This document shows, piece by piece, positions 1 to 8,551 of a DNA stretch of 64,000 nt. Below the pieces are notes generated by a model that worked only from the letters and a program-made list of their open reading frames with translations, was not told the DNA's origin and ran no database searches. This stretch comes from Bacteriovoracia bacterium (GTDB taxonomy: Bacteria > Bdellovibrionota > Bacteriovoracia > Bacteriovoracales > Bacteriovoracaceae). Where the stretch lies: assembly GCA_030431635.1 (NCBI GenBank), contig JAUIIL010000002.1, positions 124,001 to 188,000 on the forward strand, in the 5' to 3' direction. The position numbers and the translations under genes were made by a program. The number at the start of each line of letters is the position of its first letter. Position 1 is the stretch's first letter.

Positions 1-359
1 CTCTCATTGAGAAAACAAGCTTGAAATTTGACGAAAAGGATTTGCTCGATGGGTGTTAGAGTTTTTACACACTCTGTAGTAAATGTCCCATCAACTTGAA
101 CTTTAACAAGAGCAAATTCTCCGAACTGCCCTTTATGCCTTTTACCGATTTCCATTTTAATGTTGAGGTTTGTATGTGAGAGTTTTTCATCATCACTTTC
201 CTCTGAATTTTTCTCATTAAGCTCAATAAGGAGCTCTTTGACCCAATCATTATTTTTCTCGCTAAGCTCAAAACGATCAAACCCACTAGCAGGCAGAAAA
301 GAGAGTTTTACTTGAGCTGGGATAAGGTTTTCTAACTGGTTATAAATACGTTTAGTCAT
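1..359 (-). CDS. YceD/DUF177-like protein (3' end cut off by window edge)
   Basis: Reading leftward from the ATG at 359-357, the frame stays open to the window edge, giving about 119 residues. The N-terminus reads MTKRIYNQLENLIPAQ. An acidic stretch (EKNSEESDDEK) follows, then a beta-rich segment with G-x-F-x-x-E-C near the cut end. That arrangement resembles the YceD/DUF177 family, small proteins usually encoded just upstream of ribosomal protein L32 (rpmF). If this is right, rpmF should lie just left of the window. There is no clear Shine-Dalgarno sequence. The family call rests on overall pattern only, because the diagnostic second half is missing. Confidence 0.5.
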   Translation of the reverse strand, partial: MTKRIYNQLENLIPAQVKLSFLPASGFDRFELSEKNNDWVKELLIELNEKNSEESDDEKLSHTNLNIKMEIGKRHKGQFGEFALVKVQVDGTFTTECVKTLTPIEQILFVKFQACFLNE

Positions 360-406
360 GATGAAAGAACATTATAAGATGAGTACTTTTTTGGCAATAA
401 AAGAGT

Positions 407-435
407 TTGGAGCAATGAAAAAATAAAGATAATAT
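407..435 (+). promoter_or_regulatory. candidate sigma-70 promoter of aroK (possibly leaderless)
   Basis: TTGGAG (407-412), 17 bases, then TAATAT (430-435). The -10 box ends only 8 bases before the aroK ATG at 444, and no Shine-Dalgarno is visible. If the promoter is real, transcription would begin at or next to the start codon. Confidence 0.35.
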
Positions 436-443
436 AAGCTATC

Positions 444-965
444 ATGGATAGTATCTTCATTGCAGGCTTACCGGGCTCTGGAAAATCTACTTTTCTAAAG
501 AAGCTTTTTAAGTTGAAAAGTTTCTCGAGGTTTACTCTTGTAGATCTTGATTTATATCTTCAGGAAAATGTTCTAGGACACGATATTGCTTCTTACATAG
601 AGAAAGAGGGATGGGAGAGTTTCAGAGGACATGAACAAAAAGTTATCCAAGAGCTAAGTGAGAATTCAGATATCATTATCTCTTTAGGAGGCGGAAGCTT
701 AACACAGGAAATGCTTCAGCAAGATTTCAATATTTTTTGGATCAGTAGCTCTGTAAACGAATGTTGGGAAAGAATCAAAAACGATAAAAAAAGACCTTTG
801 GTTTCTCTTGGAGAGAAAAAGGTGAAAGAGATTCTCGAAGAAAGGATTCAGTTGTCTCGTGGTCTTAAAACATTAAATTTTCCATTAAAACTGCAAGAGC
901 TTTGTTCGATGATGGAAATTCAACTAGTTAAAGATGACCCTGAACAAATAATAAAGCTTAATTAA
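444..965 (+). CDS. aroK: shikimate kinase
   Basis: Phosphorylates shikimate at the 3-OH with ATP, step five of the cytoplasmic pathway to chorismate and aromatic amino acids. The 173 residues match the usual 160-180. Walker A is GLPGSGKST (residues 8-16). D34 and D36 in LVDLDLYL fit the Mg/shikimate aspartates. The FRGHE segment and the SLGGGSL glycine loop bind shikimate, and KRPLV lies in the lid region. The ATG at 444 is the only start that keeps the beta strand before the P-loop. It stands alone between a divergent YceD-like gene and an unrelated receiver-like gene. The closely related gluconate kinases are less likely because of the DxD and GGG motifs. Confidence 0.9.
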   Translation: MDSIFIAGLPGSGKSTFLKKLFKLKSFSRFTLVDLDLYLQENVLGHDIASYIEKEGWESFRGHEQKVIQELSENSDIIISLGGGSLTQEMLQQDFNIFWISSSVNECWERIKNDKKRPLVSLGEKKVKEILEERIQLSRGLKTLNFPLKLQELCSMMEIQLVKDDPEQIIKLN

Positions 966-984
966 GGATGTTTCTTCACTTTTC

Positions 985-1013
985 TTGTCAAAATTGCTGT
1001 GGCAGGCAATAAT
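985..1013 (+). promoter_or_regulatory. candidate sigma-70 promoter
   Basis: TTGTCA (985-990), a 17-base spacer, then AATAAT (1008-1013), about 65 bases upstream of the ATG at 1079. Spacing is ideal and each box has one or two deviations from consensus. It would drive the receiver-like gene and possibly alr behind it. Confidence 0.4.
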
Positions 1014-1078
1014 GAGTAGATGGGCGTAGGGGCAGGTAACTGACTATTTTGCTAGGCGCGTTTTCATAGGATGAAACC

Positions 1079-2515
1079 ATGGACTCAAGAAAAGAAAAGA
1101 AAAAAGAACTGACAGTGGCCATTGTCCTTAAGGACATTAAGAAAGCTCAAGAAATTTCAATTATTCTTAGAGAGTATTCTATCTTTGGACATTTTTATCA
1201 AAGCTTGGATCAGTTTTGGGTTGATATAAAAAGTGAAGTCCCAGATCTTGCGATTGTCGATCTTCAAATGATGAGTCATGGTGAAGTCAGACTTAAAAAC
1301 CATCCCCTTGTTATTGAGGAAAAAGTACCACTTGCTTTTTATTATAATGAAAGCTCTGCTGTTTTACTTAATTCAACTTACGGTTTATTTAATTTTGGGC
1401 ATATCAAAGAAGAGTTTAATTTAAGAGGGCAGATTGAACAAATTTTAAAACGTAGAGAGGAGTTTGTTCGTCTTAGAGAAGATAAGGAAATCTTAGAAGA
1501 AAGAGTGTCCCGTCTGAGAAGAAGAAACGCTAAAGTTATTTCTGAAATTTTTGACATTAAAAATGTAACATCTCAGCAACAACTTGCTTTAAAAATAGGA
1601 CAGGAAGTTGATAAAAACCTTCAAAAATTTAATTTTCTTGAAAGCTTAGGGATTGTTTTTCAAGCTTGGCAGGATGTAAATAAGTTCTCAATTTATGAAC
1701 TTAATATTCGTAAAGAAAGACTCATTTCTCAACCACTACTTAAATCTAAATATATAACTCTACCATCTCTTTACCTAGGAAAGAAAATCGAGCAAGGCAT
1801 TGAAGGTTTTGTCTCAGATATGGCCACTCAGGTCAGTCGGGATATTATGGGTAAGGGAATTAAAACGATTAAAATTAAAGGAGAAGGGCAAAAAGTAAAA
1901 ATGCTTTTAATGCTTGAAGTGAACGAAGATAGATTTGAGGGATTTTCTTGGTCGCTATTTGAAATGATTTTAAGTGGTATATATTCTCGAACGATGATTG
2001 GAGTGCAAGAAAATATCGAGTTAAAAGATGAAATTAATTCATGGGATTTTTTCTCAACACTAGATCAAATGTCAAAAGATGGCTCTCAAGAACAATTTCG
2101 CTTGGCCCATATCTCTTTTGATTCTCTTAACAACATTGTTAAGACAAGACCTAAAAATAGATTTTTTTGGAGAGCCTTTTATAAAGAATTTACTTTTGAA
2201 TTAAATAAGATTGTCGCAGGCAATGGCTTTTTCTCTTTCTTTGGAACGAGATCTTTGATGCTCGCGATACCACAAGAAAATGCTCAAGAAAGTTACGGTG
2301 AGATTAGAAGAATGATAGCAGCTTTTCCTTTCTATCGTTTTTTTGAAGATGGAGCTTTAGTCGTTTCAAAAGAAGTGGCGCCATCAATTCGAACAGTTAC
2401 AGCAAGTTCAGCTAATATGCTTCGACATATTGATAAAGAATATGATGAACTTGAGTCAGCTATTGAGGTTTCAAGTCAAAGAGCTGCAAGAATTATGTCT
2501 CAAACTGAAGTGTAG
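1079..2515 (+). CDS. receiver-like protein with coiled coil and possible degenerate GGDEF-type domain
   Basis: A 478-residue protein of unknown function. Residues about 12-125 look like a response-regulator receiver: an opening beta strand (TVAIVLKD) and an aspartate after a hydrophobic strand (LAIVDLQ) where the phospho-acceptor would be. The usual acidic pair near the first strand is poorly kept. A charged helix (about 125-165, rich in REDKEILEE-type repeats) follows. The last 150 residues have the strand/helix rhythm of a nucleotide-cyclase fold but no GGDEF motif. The stop lies 5 bases before alr, so the two may be cotranscribed. Signalling is the likely area; partner and output cannot be told. 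Confidence 0.5.
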   Translation: MDSRKEKKKELTVAIVLKDIKKAQEISIILREYSIFGHFYQSLDQFWVDIKSEVPDLAIVDLQMMSHGEVRLKNHPLVIEEKVPLAFYYNESSAVLLNSTYGLFNFGHIKEEFNLRGQIEQILKRREEFVRLREDKEILEERVSRLRRRNAKVISEIFDIKNVTSQQQLALKIGQEVDKNLQKFNFLESLGIVFQAWQDVNKFSIYELNIRKERLISQPLLKSKYITLPSLYLGKKIEQGIEGFVSDMATQVSRDIMGKGIKTIKIKGEGQKVKMLLMLEVNEDRFEGFSWSLFEMILSGIYSRTMIGVQENIELKDEINSWDFFSTLDQMSKDGSQEQFRLAHISFDSLNNIVKTRPKNRFFWRAFYKEFTFELNKIVAGNGFFSFFGTRSLMLAIPQENAQESYGEIRRMIAAFPFYRFFEDGALVVSKEVAPSIRTVTASSANMLRHIDKEYDELESAIEVSSQRAARIMSQTEV

Positions 2516-2520
2516 AAAAT

Positions 2521-3624
2521 ATGAGGCGTGAAAGCTCTCTAGAAATTCACCTACCCAAATTAAAAAAAAACTTTGAGCTTATTAAGCAAAGAACAAATGC
2601 TGAGATCATTTTTATGGTTAAGGCCAATGCTTACGGGCATGGTTTAAAAGAAATCGTAGAATATACACTTAATCAAAATCTTTGCTCAGACTTTGGTTGT
2701 GCAACAATAGATGAGGCTTTGTTTTTAAAGAAAAATATTAAAATCCCTTTTAAAGCTTGGGTTTTTTCAGATTCTCAATTGCATAATTCTGAGTTAGCTC
2801 AAAAATACTCGGAGAGTATCTTACCTGTTATTCACAATATCCAGGATTTAAAGTATTGGTTGAATCTTAGTGATGTTCCTCTTGTTCTTAAATTAAATAC
2901 CGGAATGAATAGATTGGGTTTTAGAGAAGATGAGATAGATGAAGTCATTCAAATGTTAAAGCAAAAGAAGATAGAGAAGATCTACCACTTGATGTCTCAT
3001 TTTAGTACCTCTTACTTACCGCTTAAAAAAGGAAATAGAGCCTATCAGCAGAAGGAATCATTTGATAGAAGCTTAAAAAAAATAAAAGACAATGGTTTTG
3101 AAATTCAAGGAACATCATTTGCTAATTCAGGAGCAATTGAGCAAGATTTCGCTCTTGAATACTCTCATATTAGGCCTGGCCTCATGCTGTATGGGCCAAC
3201 TAGTCTTCCTATCGAACAAAGTACTTGGAAAGGGGAGATTATTTCACATCTAAAAACAAAGATCATTGAACTTTTCGAAGTCAAAAAAGGAACACCAATT
3301 GGATATGGAGGCCATGTCTGTCATCAGGATGGTGTCGTTGCGATTATTCCTTTGGGTTATGGTGATGGTCTTCTTACAAGTTACAGTGGGGTCAAGTTTA
3401 AAAGCCACAACTTTGAAGCCTTGTTTTTGGGAAGAATCAATATGGATCTGGCTCAAATTTATTTTCCTATCCAAAGTAAAGGGAGAATAAATTTGGGGAG
3501 CGAAGTCATAGTATGGTCAAGTAAGCAAGAAGAGATGGCCAGTCTTTGCTCTCAAATGAAAACGATTCCCTATCAACTCTTTTGCGCCCTTACTCAAAGG
3601 TTACCAAGAAAATATCTCTCATAG
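2521..3624 (+). CDS. alr: alanine racemase
   Basis: PLP-dependent racemisation of L- to D-alanine, which feeds peptidoglycan synthesis. The PLP-binding lysine is K34 in MVKANAYGHG. LKLNTGMNRLGF, the RPGLMLYG strand and the catalytic tyrosine region (IGYGGH, near residue 262) are all in the expected order, and RINMDLAQI matches the conserved M-D of the C-terminal beta domain. The length of 367 residues is normal for the family. The ATG at 2521 directly follows the preceding stop, suggesting cotranscription with the receiver-like gene. The Mla genes follow after 49 bases. Confidence 0.95.
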   Translation: MRRESSLEIHLPKLKKNFELIKQRTNAEIIFMVKANAYGHGLKEIVEYTLNQNLCSDFGCATIDEALFLKKNIKIPFKAWVFSDSQLHNSELAQKYSESILPVIHNIQDLKYWLNLSDVPLVLKLNTGMNRLGFREDEIDEVIQMLKQKKIEKIYHLMSHFSTSYLPLKKGNRAYQQKESFDRSLKKIKDNGFEIQGTSFANSGAIEQDFALEYSHIRPGLMLYGPTSLPIEQSTWKGEIISHLKTKIIELFEVKKGTPIGYGGHVCHQDGVVAIIPLGYGDGLLTSYSGVKFKSHNFEALFLGRINMDLAQIYFPIQSKGRINLGSEVIVWSSKQEEMASLCSQMKTIPYQLFCALTQRLPRKYLS

Positions 3625-3673
3625 CAGAAGAGGTTTTTTAAACTTTCAAAAGGCCTGTAATTGAATTAAGATA

Positions 3674-4492
3674 ATGACAATGAGTGACAAAACAAGAACG
3701 CTTAAGAGCGTTACTGAAAAAAACTTGGGTATCCTAGGACACAACGTTCTCAACACAATTAATGGGCTTGGTAAGTTCACTAATTATTTAACGAGCGTTT
3801 GTTATTGGGCCTTCAAGCCTCCTTACAGGTGGCACTTGTTTACTCAGCAGATGTATTTCATTGCAAATAAAAGTCTTTTTATTATTTGTTTGGTTTCTGT
3901 TTTTTCCGGAGCTGTTTTTGCTTACCAAACTTATTTGGGTTTTCAAGGTTTGGGTTTTGACTCCTTCATTGGCCCAGTTGTTGCGATTTCTTTAGCTAAG
4001 GAACTAGCTCCCGTTCTTTCAGGCCTTGTTATTGCTGGTAGGTGTGGAGCTGCCATGGCCGCTAATATTGGAACAATGAAAGTCACTGAGCAAGTTGATG
4101 CTCTTGAAGTCATGGGGATTAATTCTCATCAGTATTTGGCAGTACCTCGAATTGCAGCGGCCATTATCAGTATGCCAATTCTTTCAAGTATATTTCTTTT
4201 AGTTGGAAATGTGGGCTCTTGGTTAATTGGAGTTAAAGTTTTGAGAATTGATGAAATGACTTATCTTCAAAAAATTCCTGAATTTATGGGAATGGATGAT
4301 ATTTTTGAAGGACTTATTAAGGCCACTGTTTTTGGTTTCTTGATTGCTGTTATTGGAACTTTCCACGGTTTTGAAGTGAAGGGGGGAGCCGAAGGAGTTG
4401 GTCGAGGAACAAACTTGGCCGTTGTATGGGGAATGGTTATCGTTTTAATTGTTGATTTCTTTTTAACCAGCTTCTTGGCGGTGATTTTATGA
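3674..4492 (+). CDS. mlaE: Mla phospholipid-transport permease
   Basis: Inner-membrane permease of the MCE-type lipid ABC transporter that moves phospholipids between inner and outer membranes. The 272 residues have five or six hydrophobic segments. The conserved core ELAPVLSGLVIAGRCGAA and the MKVTEQVDALEVMG cytoplasmic loop are hallmarks of MlaE. Two ATGs (3674 and 3680) are possible starts; neither has a strong Shine-Dalgarno. The stop overlaps mlaF by four bases (ATGA), so translation is probably coupled. The order mlaE-mlaF-mlaD is the usual one. MlaB and MlaC homologues are not beside it, unlike in enterobacteria. Confidence 0.92.
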   Translation: MTMSDKTRTLKSVTEKNLGILGHNVLNTINGLGKFTNYLTSVCYWAFKPPYRWHLFTQQMYFIANKSLFIICLVSVFSGAVFAYQTYLGFQGLGFDSFIGPVVAISLAKELAPVLSGLVIAGRCGAAMAANIGTMKVTEQVDALEVMGINSHQYLAVPRIAAAIISMPILSSIFLLVGNVGSWLIGVKVLRIDEMTYLQKIPEFMGMDDIFEGLIKATVFGFLIAVIGTFHGFEVKGGAEGVGRGTNLAVVWGMVIVLIVDFFLTSFLAVIL

Positions 4493-5238
4493 GTCATGAT
4501 GAATTTGCGATGGAGTTCATTGATATGACAAAAACCTTTGGGGAGCATACTGTTCTTAATCACCTTAATTTTAAAATTCATCGAGGGAAAATTACGACAA
4601 TCTTAGGCTTCTCTGGAGCCGGAAAATCAACTCTTCTTAAGCATATTTTGGGTCTGCTTTTCCCAACTCATGGTAAAGCCATAGTTTTAGGAGAAGATCT
4701 TTCTCATTTGAGAGAGTTAGAATTAAGGGAATTTAGGAAAAAATTTGGAATGCTTTTTCAGTATGCAGCTCTTTTTGATTCCATGACGACTTTTGAAAAT
4801 ATTGCTTTTCCCTTACGAGAGTTCACAAAAATGAGTGAAGCAGAAATCAAACAAAAAGTAGAAGACCTCATGGAGTCTGTTGGTTTAGCTGAACATGCTA
4901 CTTACAGATTGCCATCAGAATTATCTGGCGGTATGCGCAAAAGAGTTGGTCTTGCAAGGGCCCTTGCTCTAGAGCCAGAAATTATGCTCTACGATGAACC
5001 AACAACGGGCCTCGATCCCATTACAACAAAAATGGTTAACGACCTTATTAAATCGACTTCAGAGAGAAATAAGGCAAAAAAAATGACATCAGTTATCATT
5101 TCTCATGATATTGACGCAACGCTTAAGATCTCAGATTACGTTGCCTTTCTTGAAAAAGGTCAGGTTGTTGAGCACTTGCCTACAGAAGAGTTTAGAAAAT
5201 CTCAAAACCCTATTATTCGGAGATTTCTTGAGTTATAA
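4489..5238 (+). CDS. mlaF: Mla transporter ATPase
   Basis: ATP-binding subunit that powers the MlaE permease from the cytoplasmic face. In order: Walker A GFSGAGKST near residue 40, Q-loop in MLFQYAALFDSM, ABC signature LSGGMRKRVGLARA near 145, Walker B with catalytic Glu in IMLYDEPTTGLD, and the switch histidine in IISHDI. SGGMRKR and FDSMT are typical of the MlaF/Ttg2A subfamily. The 249 residues are normal. It overlaps mlaE by four bases and is followed 57 bases later by mlaD. Confidence 0.95.
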   Translation: MSHDEFAMEFIDMTKTFGEHTVLNHLNFKIHRGKITTILGFSGAGKSTLLKHILGLLFPTHGKAIVLGEDLSHLRELELREFRKKFGMLFQYAALFDSMTTFENIAFPLREFTKMSEAEIKQKVEDLMESVGLAEHATYRLPSELSGGMRKRVGLARALALEPEIMLYDEPTTGLDPITTKMVNDLIKSTSERNKAKKMTSVIISHDIDATLKISDYVAFLEKGQVVEHLPTEEFRKSQNPIIRRFLEL

Positions 5239-5295
5239 GCTTAAATAGGATTTAATAATCAGATAAATTGGTGAATTTTAAAGGGACGTTTTTAC

Positions 5296-6672
5296 TTGAA
5301 TGAAATAAAGGTCGGATTAATTACATTAGCGGCCATCGCCAGTACCATTTTTATTTCTTTGAAAGTGACTTCCAATCAGTCAGGATTCGGGAATTATTAT
5401 AAGTATAAAACAGTCGTCAACGATGCTTCTGGAATTTTTAGTAAAACTCCTATTAAAGTAGCAGGGATTAACGCGGGTTCAATTGTTTCAATAGAACTTA
5501 CTGGAACACAGGCCCTCATTACTTTTGAAGTAATTGAGGATGTCATTATTACTGACCAGTCAATTCTTAGAATAAAAACAGTTGGATTTTTAGGGGATAA
5601 GTACCTTGATATTTACGTAGGTAAAGATGGAGGGGAGAGACTTCCTGAACTCTCAATGATTCCTTCTACGGCCGGTGGGGGAATTGAGGATGTGGCCAAA
5701 GATTTTAGTGAAGTCTTGGTTGATGTAAAAGCCGTGGTTAAAAATATTAAAGAGAGTCTTATAGATGATGACAAAAAAAGTGTCGTTAAAAAAATCATGC
5801 AAAATATCAAGCAGATAACTGAAGATATTAAAGCTGTTTCAGGAACCTTAAAGTCCAATAATGATAATATTGATAGAATCATAAAAAATATTAATAGAGT
5901 TTCTGAGCAATTGGCCTACGAAACAGATCGTATGGAAGAAGATTCTTCAATGAGCCATCTTGCTCCAATGATGAAGGATGCGAGAAAAACAGTTGCTGAT
6001 TTAAAAGAAATTGTAGCTGATGTTAAAGCTGGAAAAGGAACTGTCGGAAAGCTCCTGAGAGATGATGAGGTTGTTGATCAGGTATCTGAGACTCTGTCTG
6101 GTGTTAATAGGCTTGTAAATAGAATTAATAATGTCGAAGCTGAGTTGGCCCTCTATTCAGGAGTTAACTCTGATGATGGCTCTCATACTCAATTTGATGT
6201 CGATATTTACCCTGGACCTGAGAGATTTTTTAGGCTTGGTGTTGTTATTAATAGTTTTGGGCCTCAGGTTGAAGAGGATAAAACTTCAACCGTGACAACC
6301 GATGGGGTTACAACTGTTACAGAATCAGAAGAAGTTGATAACAACGCTATTAAATTTAACTTACAAATTGCTCGTAAAATTCAAAGATGGGGATTTCGTG
6401 CCGGTTTATTTGAGACAACTGGTGGGATTGGTGTCGATTATGAAATACCACATTTAGGCATGAAGTACTCCTCTGAGGTTTTTGATTTTAGAGATGAAGG
6501 AAATCCAAGAGTTAGACTTATTTCTGAGTTTAGGTTATGGGGGGTCTTTTACACCCAAATTAGAGGGGAAGACCTTATTTCTGAGACTGATGATCAAAGT
6601 GTGACAGTGACGGCAGGGTTGAAGTTTACTGATCAAGATCTTGCGGCACTTATTGGGTTAATTTCTAATTAA
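5296..6672 (+). CDS. mlaD: MCE-domain lipid-binding protein (MlaD-like) with long C-terminal extension
   Basis: Substrate-binding partner of MlaEF, anchored in the inner membrane and facing the periplasm. A single N-terminal transmembrane helix (about 5-24) precedes one MCE domain (about 36-115; VNDASGIFSKTPIKVAGINAG then GFLGDKYLDIYVG). Long amphipathic helices follow (about 130-290). The last 150 residues are beta-rich with alternating aromatic strands (RKIQRWGFRAGLFETTG, LISEFRLWGVFYTQ) that look like outer-membrane strands. At 458 residues it is over twice the length of E. coli MlaD. TTG at 5296 is the best start: AAGGGA lies about ten bases upstream, and the nearby ATG at 5300 is in another frame. 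Confidence 0.85.
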   Translation: MNEIKVGLITLAAIASTIFISLKVTSNQSGFGNYYKYKTVVNDASGIFSKTPIKVAGINAGSIVSIELTGTQALITFEVIEDVIITDQSILRIKTVGFLGDKYLDIYVGKDGGERLPELSMIPSTAGGGIEDVAKDFSEVLVDVKAVVKNIKESLIDDDKKSVVKKIMQNIKQITEDIKAVSGTLKSNNDNIDRIIKNINRVSEQLAYETDRMEEDSSMSHLAPMMKDARKTVADLKEIVADVKAGKGTVGKLLRDDEVVDQVSETLSGVNRLVNRINNVEAELALYSGVNSDDGSHTQFDVDIYPGPERFFRLGVVINSFGPQVEEDKTSTVTTDGVTTVTESEEVDNNAIKFNLQIARKIQRWGFRAGLFETTGGIGVDYEIPHLGMKYSSEVFDFRDEGNPRVRLISEFRLWGVFYTQIRGEDLISETDDQSVTVTAGLKFTDQDLAALIGLISN

Positions 6673-6719
6673 GTAGGGGCTTTTCTTGCTCTTCAAAGTA
6701 AAATTGAATATTGTTAAGT

Positions 6720-7415
6720 ATGGAAAAAAATTGGTTAATTAGAACCAAAAACAATCATATACTAGGACCAGTTTCAAAAAAGAAAGTTTTAGAACTTTAT
6801 CATAACGGTTCTTTAAAACCTGAGGATGAAATATCTTCTGGAAATGGGTATTGGTTTTTTATTAAAGAGCAAGAACTTATTGATAAGTATTTGATAGGGG
6901 AAACAGTTCAGGGATTTAATCCAGTTTCTGAAGCTCATAACACCTTAGGTGAAATGATTGAGGAAGCTGAACTTCCTCCTGAAAATGAGATTGAAAATAC
7001 TCAAGTCATAGACTTAAATCAAATGAGCGAATTAAGTGCTGAGAATTCAGAAGAAAAAAAAAACTTAGAAAGTGAAGTTGCTGAAACACCTGAGCTTCCT
7101 GAAGAGGTCTATAAACTTCAAGAAGAATCTGAAGAGAGAAGTGAAGAGCTTCTTGTTAATGAAATAGAAGAGAATGAAGAAGAATTTTTTATCGATCAAA
7201 GTGACTTAGAAATCATAGAGCTAGAAAAAAAACGAGACTTAAGCGATTATTTTCTTTTTTTTCTTTCATTTATTTTTTTAGCAGCAGCTATATATGCTTT
7301 TTATCATAGGCAAAATATTTTAAAACTTTTTATAGGCTCTATGGCCCATGCTCAAACAAATATATCGACAAACTCCTTAGTAAAAAAAAAAGAATTTTTT
7401 CCTTTGAAGAAATAA
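6720..7415 (+). CDS. GYF_2-domain membrane protein (probably only the first part of a longer protein)
   Basis: Residues about 3-55 (NWLIRTKNNHILGPVSKKK, then LYHNGSLKPEDEI and GYWFFI) fit the bacterial GYF_2 domain, a small peptide-binding module. A very acidic, Glu-rich linker follows (about 75-170), then one transmembrane helix (SDYFLFFLSFIFLAAAIYAF). The stop at 7413-7415 comes just after a run of ten A (7382-7391). Coding clearly continues in the -1 frame beyond it, so this is probably the N-terminal half of one protein with the next entry. ATG at 6720 is preferred to an in-frame TTG at 6711. Neither has a Shine-Dalgarno. Confidence 0.7.
   Translation: MEKNWLIRTKNNHILGPVSKKKVLELYHNGSLKPEDEISSGNGYWFFIKEQELIDKYLIGETVQGFNPVSEAHNTLGEMIEEAELPPENEIENTQVIDLNQMSELSAENSEEKKNLESEVAETPELPEEVYKLQEESEERSEELLVNEIEENEEEFFIDQSDLEIIELEKKRDLSDYFLFFLSFIFLAAAIYAFYHRQNILKLFIGSMAHAQTNISTNSLVKKKEFFPLKK
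7382..7391 (+). other. A10 run at a likely frameshift or slippage point
   Basis: Ten consecutive A read as GTA AAA AAA AAA GAA in the GYF frame. A -1 shift here, or one extra A in the transcript, joins the GYF frame to the downstream frame. That frame is open from 7310 and has no ATG, GTG or TTG until 7571. It may be programmed slippage, a real one-base deletion or a sequencing error. Confidence 0.6.
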
Positions 7416-7570
7416 AAAAAGAAAACACTAGTATTAAACTCGAATTTTCCTTTGATGGTCTTTTCCTTAAAGGTACAATCAACGAGTTCCCTGAGACTTG
7501 CAGAGGAGCTAATCAGTTTTTTTTCCGTATTGCCTTATTTTTTTCAACATTTGAACTTAATGAAAAACAA

Positions 7571-8551
7571 ATGAAGTTTTTAGAAAATTGCTACCGAGTG
7601 CTTGATAGCAAAATACTAGTCCCTAGACCTCTTGATAAATTTAAGGTCCCTATTCTCTTTAAAGGAAAAGCAGCGATTGATTCTAAGAAGCAAAAAACAA
7701 AACTCTCTGATCACTTTCTGAACGAAGCTCTCTTTCATCTTGAGGATAAAAATGATATTGAAAAATTAGATCTTATTTATCCTGTCGTTTCTCAATTAGA
7801 AAATGATCATGGCCTGCTCTCTTTGCTTCTTCGTTCTTTTTTATTTCAACAGTTAGGTAATCAAGGAAAAGTCACAGAGTTAATGGATAAAATTTATCAA
7901 ATTTCTCCATTGCTTTCTTTTAAAAACTCAACTTTTAAACAAGAAAACTATAAAAATGTTTTATCTAAGATTGAATTGATGACTCAGTATTTGGAAAGGC
8001 TTTCTCTTGGAGAGAGGCGTTCACAAATGTTAAAAGTTATTCTAAAAAGAGAGTTAAGAACTGAAGCTTTTGAAGTGGATTTTTCTCTCCAAGAATTAAG
8101 AGAGGTTGTAAAATCTCCCATCTTAGGATTGAGATACCCTACAGTTTGGTTTCCTTATTTGTATAAGAGAGATAGTTTTAATCAAGCGATTGATTATTTT
8201 GAAAAAACATTAGAGTTAAATGAAGTTCAAAAAAAGATAGATAGTATTACTTGGTTAACACAAATCCATCTTCCAAGAGAGAGTTCTATTCGAGAAAAGT
8301 TCTTAAACAAAATTATTCAAATGCAAAGCAGTGTGGAGTCTGAAGATAAAATACTTTTTTTTCTTTTAGCAGAAAATGAAACAATTAAAAATAACTTATC
8401 GACTCAAAATAAATTTAAACCTCTTTTTAACGAAAAGAGAGAGTTTTTTAGAGAACTTTTAAAAAATGGCGACTATCTTTACTACAGCTTTTATCAATTA
8501 TTAAAGTTGGGAGACGAGCAAGAAGAATATTTTTTTCAAGTGGCTCAATAA
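7571..8551 (+). CDS. helical protein of unknown function, likely C-terminal part of the GYF protein
   Basis: The first ATG is at 7571, but the same frame upstream (about 7392-7570) reads like protein: FSFEEIKKENTSIKLEFSF, then DGLFLKGTINEFPETCRGAN. The real product therefore very likely begins in the GYF gene and enters this frame at the A10 run. From the ATG it is 326 residues, mostly alpha-helical, with leucine-rich helices resembling TPR-like repeats but no recognisable motif. If joined, this part would lie across the membrane from the GYF domain. The stop abuts the ATG of the methyltransferase gene. Function unknown. Confidence 0.6.
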   Translation: MKFLENCYRVLDSKILVPRPLDKFKVPILFKGKAAIDSKKQKTKLSDHFLNEALFHLEDKNDIEKLDLIYPVVSQLENDHGLLSLLLRSFLFQQLGNQGKVTELMDKIYQISPLLSFKNSTFKQENYKNVLSKIELMTQYLERLSLGERRSQMLKVILKRELRTEAFEVDFSLQELREVVKSPILGLRYPTVWFPYLYKRDSFNQAIDYFEKTLELNEVQKKIDSITWLTQIHLPRESSIREKFLNKIIQMQSSVESEDKILFFLLAENETIKNNLSTQNKFKPLFNEKREFFRELLKNGDYLYYSFYQLLKLGDEQEEYFFQVAQ

